From Stictocephala bisonia (Eukaryota; Arthropoda; Insecta; Hemiptera; Membracidae): a stretch of 64,000 nucleotides of DNA. Positions 47,340-57,050 of the stretch are shown here, piece after piece. The stretch covers positions 1,111,481 through 1,175,480 of the forward strand of contig JAQJVL010000253.1 in assembly GCA_035578905.1 (NCBI GenBank), read 5' to 3'. Position 1 is the stretch's first letter; each line of letters opens with the position of its first letter. The translations under genes were made by a program, and so were the position numbers. The notes under the pieces were generated by a model. The model made no database searches, was not told the DNA's origin, and worked only from the letters and a program-made list of their open reading frames with translations.

Positions 47340-48535
47340 TACAGGGTGTTAGTTAACTCTCTTTAAATACATTGTTGATATGTTCCTTGGGTCAAGACAA
47401 ACAAAAAACACCATACAACCATATGTCTAAAATGTCTAGATTTCTGGCTGTAGGTCTGTATGTGTTTTGTATAAATTTGTTTATAACTCAATATTTATTA
47501 AATTAAACACTTAAAATTTGGGCTACATGTGTGTCGTAGTAGTTAAAATAAATATTTTAAATGCATTTGCTGTAACTAAAGCCGTTTAAGGATGGCGTCC
47601 GTTAAAAATGTTTAATGTCAAATTTCATGAAAACAATTGTAGATAATATTGTTGAAAACAATTGTGAAAACAAATGTTGTCGAAAAATAAAAAAATTAAA
47701 ATTAAAATAAAACACTAATGATATCTTGTTTGATAAAATTGAATGATAAATAGCTAAGTAATAAATTTTTTAAACATTAATAATTATGGTAAAAAACCAC
47801 CATAATTTTATATTTTTTAAATATTCATTTTACCTATATATGTATATATATACGCATATACATACACACATATATATATATATAATAAAACAATTTCTAA
47901 TACTAATATGTTATACTACGGGATAATACTAAATCATACTAACATATACACTTATTGTAAACTATATTGTAATAAGAACACAGATCTAAGGCTACAATAT
48001 TGCTAAAAGCTAATTAAGAACAAAAATTATAACAATAAAGAAAAATTAAGTTAACCAACATCAATAATATAGGATATACTCTAGATATAGAAATACTATA
48101 GTTGCATCAATGCTGACAAAGCTATGAAAAGAAATTACATTAGTGAAAAACTACATTAGTGAAAAAATCAAAAAGGACAAAAGAGATTCAATATCAACAA
48201 AGACAATCAACATCAATTATCCCCCAGAAAAATTATTTTGACAACTCTTTTAAATGAGGGAAGCTTCATGTCAAAAAAGTCAACTTCACTAGATACGCTG
48301 CATCCAATCCTCTGTATCCGTGCCAAACAACTGTACTACGACACACATGAAGCCCAAATTTGAAGTTTCTAACTTAAAAGATCTTGAGCTATAAATACAT
48401 TTGTAAAAAACACATACAGACTGACAGACACAAATCTATACATTTTAGACATATGGTTTTATGGTGTTTTTTGTTTGCCTGACCCAAGGAACATACCTAC
48501 AATTTATTTAAAGAGAGTTCACTAACACATTGTGT
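47340..48535. mobile_element. Foldback DNA element, about 205-bp inverted ends
   Basis: The left arm 47340-47547 begins TACAGGGTGTTAGTTAACTC. The right arm 48330-48535, reverse-complemented, reads ACAATGTGTTAGTGAACTCT and stays similar throughout (TGTTCCTTGGGTCA, AACAAAAAACACCAT, CATATGTCTAAAATGT and GTGTGTCGTAGTA are matched blocks). The middle of about 780 bp is AT-rich, with a TA/CA microsatellite at 47836-47885 and no transposase. It shares the ACAGGGTGTT style of terminus with the elements at 0.15, 15.0 and 18.4 kb, but its internal sequence differs. Confidence 0.85.
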
Positions 48536-49299
48536 ATATACGAGTATAATACGATAAAAATAATAATAATATTCAGTAAAATCTTACTCTCCAGACAGCG
48601 AATATATGTTTTAAAACAACATTTACTAATATAATACTACTATAATTAACTAATATAACTTACTGAATAATATCTATCTTGGATTTTGGTATATGCCTTA
48701 AATTTTTATAAATATTTACTATTATTTAGTTTGATAAAATTTTGATAACATACGTCGGAAAATATTAAAAAAAATTACAATACTAATTCAAGAGATGGAT
48801 TTGTCGTGATTTTACTTTTAAATGAATTTCCTTTATACTTATCAATCATATTACAAAGAGCTGGCAATTAAAATATATTTTTAAAAACCTGGAAAACAAA
48901 AATATTTCGAAACTTTGTAAGCAATAACTTAACTATGAAACCCTCGCCGTATAAAAAACTCCTTATTTTTCATTGAAATATATGGATTAGAATACATTGA
49001 TGTAATTAAATTACTGAGCGTAGATTAATGGCTGAAGTAAACAATCTATAATCTAAGATTAAATTACAAAAAAAAACTCACTTTTGATAATGCAAAAAGC
49101 ATTTGGTACATGTATACTATAAAAATGTATAAGATAAACATGACTCCTATACCTGACTTAATTTATGAAACAGAAAGTCGATTTGTTTTCTGTGAAAAAG
49201 GTAATATTATTTATTTCAAATAACAAATACTAAAGTTTCTTGCATCAAATAAGTATTTCTTCATCCTAAATACATATATGTTTATTCATTAGTAAGACG
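48536..49299. other. AT-rich spacer, no gene seen
   Basis: No gene recognised. Confidence 0.5.
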
Positions 49300-49690
49300 T
49301 CGATCGTCAAGGTATGGGTGAATATTAGGGGTGAATGTGTGATGAACGAGAGTAGCCATTATTACTAACTAAGGTGGACTGTTCCTCGGAAAGAGCTATT
49401 TATTAATAGCCCAATAGCCTGGGATACTAAGGGACCTACAGATTGACGTGAAATCGTAACCACGTAGTGTTGGTATGATCGTGAGCTAACCGACAAGCCT
49501 GACACTCAGTTCACTTCCATAAACGATATCTGAACATTGACTACCATCCAACATGGACACCCCAGATTTCTCTAGTATTGTCCACGTCAATGGCAACCAT
49601 TGAGCAGACACCGTATCGGTATTAAGAGGACTGAGTATAGGACCTGTTGCCTACAATATCCTCAACACTGTCTCAAATTATCTGTGTTAC
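49300..49690 (-). repeat. Composite-family unique part, minus-oriented copy
   Basis: Reverse complement of the 11779-12070 type, longer at both ends. It includes TGGGTGAATATTAGGGGTGA at the minisatellite-proximal side and GTTACAGCACTGCCCACTGG at the far side. The B-box region is mutated (GTAACCACG). A 66-codon frame (49647-49847) overlaps its edge and is not credible. Confidence 0.75.
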
Positions 49691-50241
49691 AGCACTGCCC
49701 ACTGGTAGCCTTGTCACTAGGTTAACAACCACCTTTAAAATAACACTCTTTATTCTACTGGCATTGCATTGTTTTCAACATTCATCACATTCAAATATCA
49801 GTTTCCTTCTAGGTTTATTCAGTTGTCCTGTAATACTTCGTTCATAGATAATGAGTCAATGCAGTGGTACATAAACACATGCGAAATTTTCTACTTAAAA
49901 TATTTTTGTATCGTAGAAATCATATTATTTGTAGTTTAAAACAAAGAACATTATCACGAATAATTGTTCCACATTCTAAGGTTAAATATTGTCATTGTTA
50001 ATTATATAATCATTATAACTTTGATCTATCATTACAACATTTGTCATGGTTAAAACTTAAGAATGTCCTTGTATGAGATATAAGGGTAAAAATGATGAAA
50101 ATAACTAAAAAACATAACTAATTTATTTCACAGCTTCTTGTCTATATAGTTAGTAAATCTTCTCCAAACTTAATGGGATATTTAATGTGGATTGTGTGAG
50201 GGAAGTTGAACCATAAAGTTTATTACATTGCAAGATTTATA
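49691..50241. other. AT-rich spacer, no gene seen
   Basis: One eroded minisatellite unit near 50178-50205 (GTGGATTGTGTGAGGGAAG). Otherwise nothing. Confidence 0.5.
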
Positions 50242-51511
50242 GCGTGTTCAATATAATGGAAGTGCTTCGAGATAAGATTACGTCAATTTTCAGAATAACG
50301 AGATGTTTAAAATAATGATACGTTTCCTAACAAAAGCGTTATTTGTTATAAGAAGTTTTACGCATAAAGTAACATCATATGGGTGTACAGTATAAGATTT
50401 AGTTATATCTTATACAATAGTTTTATACAGTAAAACACTTTCAATTACTTGAGTTATAAAATGTATTTTAAAACTATCAAGTTATATCTGACAGGCGTGT
50501 TGTGAATATAATATAGTTAGATTAATATAATGGCAATAACGATGTAGTTCCTTGATTCTGTATGAACTACAACTTAGTATTAAATTAAGTTTAAAAAAAT
50601 CACTACAACGAAGGTAGTTCGTTTCTGGATAGGTGGAAGGGTCATCAAGGTTGTGTGATTTTGGGTGGGTAGAAAAACTCTCAACTTAGTTTAGTTAGCG
50701 TAAAGAGAAGAGTTATCAATTTTGAGTGTATTTTGTTGGGAAGGAGGACTATCGAAGTTGTTTAGCTATCGTAAATGGAAGGGTTATGAATTTTGAATGT
50801 GTTTGGATGGGTGGGAGGACTATCAACGAGGTTCATTTTTGCATAAATTGGAGAACCTTCGATGTTGATTGTGTCTGGGTGGGAGAACCATTAATGAGGT
50901 TCATATTTGCGTAAAAATATTTATCTCAAATAACCCTTTGAGATAAATATTTTTAATGGAGTTGAGGTAATGGAAACGTATCATTATTTTAAACATCTCG
51001 TTATTTTGAAAATTGACGTAATATTGTTTTGAAGAACGTCCATTATATTGAACACGTCTTCAATTTTGATTGTGTCTGTGTAGGTGGGAGGGGTATCAAC
51101 GATCATTATGAGTGCGTGGGTGGGATGGCCCTCAATGCTGAATGTGTTTCGGTGGGTGGGTGGAGTATCTACGGGAGGGCCTTCATTACGTGGGAGGGCC
51201 TTCAATGTTGATTGTATTTAAACAGATGAGAGGACTATCAACAAGGTTCATGTTTTCGTAGGTGGGTGGGCCTTCAATGTTGATTATGTTTGGGTGGGTG
51301 GATGAACTATCAACGAGGTTAATTTTTTCGTGGGTGGGAGGGCCTTCAATTTTGTTTGTGTATGGGTGGGTGGAAGGGATATTGTCGTCATTTCGTTTAG
51401 GAGGGTGGGAATATTATATGTTGTTTTGTGTTTAATATTTTATTTAACTGGTAAAAACAGTGATTTTTAAATACATAGTATAAAGGCATGACTATTTTAT
51501 CATATATTATG
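50242..51511. repeat. G-rich minisatellite with inverted flanks (duplicate of 60492-61726)
   Basis: Inverted arms lie at 50242-50327 and 50972-51058 (shared GTGTTCAATATAATGGA and ATAACGAGATGTTTAAAATA). Between and beyond them are 72-bp units built from GTGGGTGGGAGGGCCTTCAA, TGTTGATTGTGTTTGGG and TGAACTATCAACGAGGTTCAT. From 50312 on, the block is nearly identical to 60492-61726. Small frames on both strands (50726-50914, 50984-51205, 51029-51211) are repeat artefacts. Confidence 0.85.
50913..50954. repeat. Perfect 18-bp hairpin inside the 50-kb array
   Basis: The arms AAAAATATTTATCTCAAA and TTTGAGATAAATATTTTT pair perfectly around TAACCC. The 61-kb duplicate keeps the left arm but replaces the right arm with TTGCTAGG, so the hairpin is specific to this copy. 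Confidence 0.95.
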
Positions 51512-52009
51512 TAAAATGAATCGTCTCCTCACTATATATATTATTATAGAATTGACTTGATTGATTTTGCTGGCTGCTTTCAGCCCAAGGTCTCTTAGCA
51601 CACATTTAAAATCAATCAGTTCAAGTGAGCTCCACTTATTGGGCTCTAAATAATTAAATTATACTGTTTAGTGGGGTTTTGGTTTAACAGCTACTAATAA
51701 ACCCACAGGTAGGCTCCTTGCCGTAATACTCTAGGCAAAGTGCTGTTACGTAGGCAGACTTGTATAACTAGAATAATATAAACGATTAAAAATTACTCTT
51801 TAGTGTTTAGGTCGTGTTATAGAACATTAATAATGTTTCAATTGTGCTTTGTGTATGGAATGTAATGAAGACTTTAATGTCTAGACTAATATAGTTTACT
51901 AAATCCTTTTAAAGAAAGCAACATTCACACACAATTTCTGTATCATAACTATTTAAAAATAACAGCGATTGTGTATCATATATAATTTGTGTATCATAAC
52001 AGTGAATAT
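51512..52009. other. Unassigned spacer
   Basis: A slightly GC-richer patch at 51550-51770 (for example GGTAGGCTCCTTGCCGTAAT) has no recognisable feature. Confidence 0.5.
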
Positions 52010-52152
52010 TTATCATGAGTCAACGTGTCAAGTGAATGTTTTCACATTCAAAATATTGCTGCTTAAGTCCCTTGAAATACTGTCAGAAGTAATGTGACAC
52101 GGGGAGGAGAGAAATTGAATCCTGCTGACGGCATTTTATGAAATTCGGATCT
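52010..52152 (+). repeat. Dispersed repeat D, copy 2
   Basis: Diverged partner of 35445-35592. Confidence 0.55.
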
Positions 52153-52582
52153 GCAGGCAAAGGAGCTTACTCATTGAACTTATTACGTGCAGCAATCATT
52201 TATGACATTACTAAAATGTCAAGTTCCATTATGTTCCTGGTTTACAGCTTGAAATACTTATCTCACTATGTAATATTGTGTTTGTTGTCAGTAAAACAAA
52301 CTTGAATCATAATATAACTTCAAGAATATATTAAGTTTGTGGTGTATTCATTTTTTCCACCTTGAAAAAACATGCGTAAAAAATTTGCTTCTAAGATCAA
52401 CTGCTGAGATTAATATGTTATAGATTTAATTTATTATTTGACGTATATATTATTATCGAAACTAAAACTACAAATATGGTTGAAGCCCAACCGTCATTCG
52501 TTTTAGTATATTGGTTATATTCTTGTTGGTATAGCTGTTTTTTTCATAATTTGAAGCTGTACAAAAATAAAGCTAAGACGAC

Positions 52583-52735
52583 AAGTTACCAAAGAGACAG
52601 TATAAATCTAATAACATTATCCCCTTACGAAGGTTGGGTATTAACCTTTACGCAGAAATAAAGTTTCCTTTTTTCACTTTGCCTTTCTACAGTTTCCAAA
52701 TTCTGTAAAATATTAACATTGTGAAGTACTCTTCA
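52583..52735 (+). repeat. Dispersed repeat E, copy 2
   Basis: Partner of 36729-36880. Together with repeat D it keeps the same order as the 35.4-36.9 kb region, suggesting one larger diverged element. Confidence 0.85.
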
Positions 52736-54113
52736 TCATTAAACAAGTGTCATGACAATATTTGTAATTTTTTTTATTTAAAGAAATATATAATACACAT
52801 AAATTTAGTATTATATTAAAATATAATTATTTTTCAATTACCTAATATACTAAATTCAATACTCTATTACACTGTGGATTAATCGGCTTATTTAATACAG
52901 AATTTGTATGGTTGTCAACCACCTCTCCATGTTTATGGACATTTTTGCTTAATTTGTTTCAAAATAACGCATAATGACTACTTTGCCATCGAAAATAGCT
53001 CTCCTCGTGTGAATGTTATACATGTCACCTTATTAGCTGCAAGATAAGTTTGAAAGATCATTTAGCCAGTAAATTGTTCACTTAAGAATTTTAGTTAGCT
53101 TTAACGGTTACAATACAAAAGAAAATATACCAGATTCACTATACTGTACCTAATTATAAATTTTGTAGTGTTAATAGCTTGATGTCTGAAATCTGTAATT
53201 TAAATTCAAACTCTGCATATTAAAAAATATTGTGTTATAACTTTATAAGGTTAGTAACATTAATTTTACTAAGCGAAGAGGTTGTACGTTTCAAAAAGGT
53301 GCTTCTAAAAACCTTGAACTAATAAGCGTTTTAGAAATTCTTTAACCTGACAGTTTAAATTTGAAAATAGTTATAACAAACTGATAAGACTTTAAAGACC
53401 TTTAAAATGACGTATAACACCACCTATCTTGCTGTATGAATTGTTCGTGATTGACTCTTTGAGCCTCATTTTCGGGTACTTCTTGTATTTTAAATACGAT
53501 GAAAACAGTTCTGGGACGTTCGCCATTTGACATTTATAAGGTAAACAGTTTATTGCATCGCTCTATATTAAACTGTTAAATTAAAGGAAATATTGCACGG
53601 GAGATGTGAAACACCCAGTATTTGCTTGTAATAAGTCGTCGAAACGAACAGGCTTTGAAACATATTGTTACAAACCTAAATATAAAAAGAGTAAATGTAT
53701 ATATTAATAAGGGATGAAAAATGTTACATAGATATATTAAAAAGTTATTTCATGGGATGGAAAACTTTAAATTTTGAACATATAAAAAATGTTCGAGAAA
53801 AAATCAGGTTATTCAGTGTCAAACTAAAAAAATAAATATATAAGAAAAGTGTCTTAATATTTTGAAAGTTACACCTGATATCACAAGGCAATGATCTTGT
53901 ATCTGAGAATGTTAATGGAACAAAATGGAAGGAAGTTGTGTGAGTTCCTGCACTCTAATGTACCGTATGTATGCATTAAGCTAATATTTATTTATTATAT
54001 AAATTAAAATCACAAAATAAAGGATACAGTCATTCATCTAGCTTAGAGGTAATTGAGAGAAAATCCTAGTAATACTGATAAATTTGATATTATATGAAGA
54101 ACGTTTTAACCTT
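52736..54113. other. AT-rich spacer, no gene seen
   Basis: AAAGACCTTTAAAATGACGT at about 53393-53412 echoes 29525, and AACACCCAGTATTT near 53611 echoes the foldback terminus. These are probably eroded element edges. Confidence 0.45.
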
Positions 54114-54346
54114 GGGCGAGCCGGGGGCGAGCGGTCTAAGGCGTCAGGACAAGCTTGGGTTAGAGATAGCGCTGGTTCGAATTCGGCCTAGACTAGAAGA
54201 TTTATCAGTAATATTCACCTTCTACTCTATTGGTTCACCCCCTTACTCTGTGTGAATGATTTCCTCACACAGATCAATAGTATATGAGGAATGGGAAGAG
54301 TACGGTTAAGAAGGAGGATCGGCCTCTCCTTAAAAAAAATAATAAA
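54114..54346 (+). mobile_element. tRNA-derived SINE with A-rich tail
   Basis: The head GCGAGCGGTCTAAGGC (54127-54142) matches the 5' part and A-box of Leu/Ser-type tRNAs, and GGTTCGAATTC (54174-54184) matches the B-box. A tRNA-unrelated body of about 150 bp follows, ending TCCTTAAAAAAAATAATAAA. It is transcribed, if at all, by polymerase III from the internal boxes and would rely on a LINE for retroposition. No intact cloverleaf can be drawn. Confidence 0.8.
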
Positions 54347-54399
54347 TTTCTGTAAAGATAAATATTATGATTTCAAAACAAAAAAATAAAATTTAAAGT

Positions 54400-54540
54400 A
54401 TGTGTTCCTGTATGGGTGGGTGGGTGGGCCAATACCATTATTCGTGTATTTCCAATACCACTGTTCGTGTTTGGGCGGGTGGGTGGGCCAATACCACTGT
54501 TTGTGTATGGCCGGGTGGGTGGGCCAATACAATTGTTAAT
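54400..54540 (+). repeat. G-rich minisatellite with perfect G-quadruplex motifs
   Basis: Units of 36 bp, plus one partial unit, with the pattern TGTTCGTGTATGGG...GGGCCAATACCAC. Two contain four GGG runs with one-base loops: GGGTGGGTGGGTGGG at 54414-54428 and GGGCGGGTGGGTGGG at 54473-54487. Another at 54513-54523 has three runs. Frames 54400-54717 and 54373-54687 are repeat shadows. Confidence 0.9.
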
Positions 54541-55419
54541 ATACGTAAAATATATTCCTCCCTGAAAAGTGTGCTTGTAGTAGTTGTAAGTGAACGTACA
54601 GTCGTGTGTTATAGTTACATAGTGAATGTAACAGGAAGAAATATACTCCAAATGAAATGGAATTCCGAGAAGTGTGGGTATAGTCACGTGACCTGCCTAC
54701 CGAGCTGGCCAAGTTGAGTGGTCGAGTCTGCAACTTTCCCTTCTGTGTTTTTGTCGGTATTGTGTCGCAAGACGATCTGATCGGACACAAACAAGAATAC
54801 TTTTTACACTTTTATTTCCTTTTCAATTAAATTATGTCTTAAAATGAAATCTTTCGTAAACATATATTACTACTATAGCAATACTAAGCAAATAATATCT
54901 TAGTAATAGGTTGCGGTATCAATAATATTATTTTTACTATACAAAAACGTTTATATTTATTACTTCCCCTTCTACCAAAAAAAGTTAAACCATACAAAGA
55001 GTATGGTACATTATTTGATTGTAAACATTTATTGGTAATAGGAAACACCATTCATTTAAAAATCTGTAGTCGTTATTTACAAGTACAGTACTTCGATGAG
55101 ACTCAACACGCTATATCTCTCAGTAATGTAATACATTTTAGGGTTAAATCTCCCCTTAAACCAATTAATGTCCCATTAAGCTATAGATGAACAATTATTT
55201 TCTTTACTCAGAGATTTATAAAATAAATTATTTTTTCAATAGATTTTTAGTACTGTATTACCTCTTAGATGGTTTTTAACGAATTTAATAAGATATATCA
55301 ATATATAATAAAAATTATAGGATAAAAAAATATGTAGAATTATAACTGACTATAAGCTTATAGAAGTTATTGTACTCTTGGATTGTTGGATGATAGATAA
55401 AAATGCTCTCCTGTTTATA
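54541..55419. other. Unassigned; GC-richer patch then AT-rich
   Basis: 54660-54790 is GC-richer (TCACGTGACCTGCCTACCGA, CTGGCCAAGTTGAGTGGTCG) and could be a fragment of a SINE or exon. No consensus boxes or splice-bounded frame was convincing. Confidence 0.45.
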
Positions 55420-55489
55420 CTTGCCAAGTTATTATGGCTACTTGGCAAGAACTAGAAGAAATCCTTCTGGAAATCAGCTAGTTCTTGCC
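55420..55489. other. Two overlapping perfect hairpins sharing one arm
   Basis: CTTGCCAAGT (55420-55429) pairs with ACTTGGCAAG (55440-55449). GGCAAGAACTAG (55444-55455) pairs with CTAGTTCTTGCC (55478-55489). The shared GGCAAG makes the two stems mutually exclusive, as in a switch. Confidence 0.9.
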
Positions 55490-55517
55490 TTGCCCAAGTG
55501 TCACCCTGCCTAAGGAA

Positions 55518-55565
55518 ACGTATATAAAACTTCAGTGAAATACCATTCACAAGTACTAGTACAGT
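55518..55565 (+). promoter_or_regulatory. Candidate TATA-type core promoter
   Basis: GTATATAAAAC at about 55519-55529 is a strong TATA match, and a possible start region lies about 30 bp downstream (AGTACTAGTACAGTCCCAG). No coding exon is recognised after it. In AT-rich DNA such matches occur by chance. Confidence 0.25.
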
Positions 55566-55992
55566 CCCAGTTATTGTGAGGGAAGAATGCTAGTACATTC
55601 TGAGATTTATTGGAGCAAATAATATATTTATTTTACTTCAGGGGGCATCAATGATAACATGCGAATAACCACGTCTTATGAAATATCAAAATTAGTTACC
55701 TGACAGTTCTGTTCCTCTATAATAAATGTGAAACTACGAGGAAACGTCGTTCTTACAAGAGATAGTCATACTACCCCATCACATGTATGTTAATTAGATT
55801 ACTTCTTTAAACCCCGTGACTTTATTACTATTATAATCAGCGTGTTTTGAAGATTTTCCTCAGTTAAAATTAATTGAGGCATTGTTTTTATATTGTAAAT
55901 ATCAACCATACTGGTATGAATTGTTCAACTTCACAAACGGCTCAGGTAACTAAACTTCTTGACGGACAATTTATTTTTAACATTAATATTAA
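55566..55992. other. AT-rich spacer, no gene seen
   Basis: Nothing recognised. Confidence 0.5.
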
Positions 55993-56177
55993 TTAGAATC
56001 TATATTTCCGGTGACAACCGCGTCAGGGTGCTATCTAATCTACTTACAAGATAACCAGACGTTTCGCTCATGCCGAAACGTTATTATTATTATGTTACAT
56101 CATGAGCGAAACGTCTGGTTGTAAATAATGTAGGTAGAACCTTGACGGGGTTGTCACCGGAAATATAGATTCTAGTT
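55993..56177. mobile_element. Foldback C with GAAACGTC ends
   Basis: The arms 55993-56073 and 56101-56177 are inverted copies (TAGAATCTATATTTCCGGTG with its complement, and CATGAGCGAAACGTCTGGTT with its complement), with a 27-bp loop that itself holds CCGAAACGTT. The GAAACGTC motif matches foldback A, but CTGANGA is missing, so only the 3' half of a hammerhead-like core is present. A CCGG-rich edge (ACACCGGCCGG) follows the right arm. Confidence 0.7.
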
Positions 56178-56756
56178 ACGACACCGGCCGGTTTATAAGT
56201 TCTAAGATTGATAATAGTGTTAGGTCTGTCAGGGGGTAAGTTGTGAGGTCATTCACAAAAAACCTCCATATAGTTTTTAGTTTTTCCATTACATCTGTTT
56301 GGTTCCCAATTCAAGTTTAATATTGGATTACTTTAATATTTTTATTTAGAATGTACGTGTTTCTGAACTGCTGATTTAATATATTTTGTTTGTTATTGCT
56401 GAGTTGTTATTTATTGTAGTATTTTATGTTTTTGTCGGCTACTTTCATATTCTTATTAATATTGCCTGTGAATTTCAGCAAGTTTATTAACTATATGAAC
56501 TGCTACGTTGTGTAATGAAGCAGCAAAAAGGCATTACGGCTATGATTATTATTATGCTTTTTATTATTCAATAAAATATAAGATATTGAACATTTAATAA
56601 TAATGCAATATTTGCAATAAGTATTTTACAACGTGAAATTAAATATATTTATTTTTTATTGTAAAATTTAATTCTTATATAAAAAATAAGTACATGAACA
56701 TCCTATTTATTTAATCATTAAATAACTGACCATAATTCCATTAATATAGCATTAGC
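56178..56756. other. AT-rich spacer, no gene seen
   Basis: No feature recognised. Confidence 0.5.

Positions 56757-57050
<294 letters not shown>

Noticed and set aside
29505..53622. 29505-29750 and 53394-53622 as copies of one 240-bp element
   Set aside because: They share about 20 bp on the left and a weak CACCC-GTAT-type right edge, but the middles do not align by eye.
54114..54200. Functional tRNA-Leu or tRNA-Ser gene
   Set aside because: Boxes are present, but no cloverleaf closes, and a SINE body with an A-rich tail follows.
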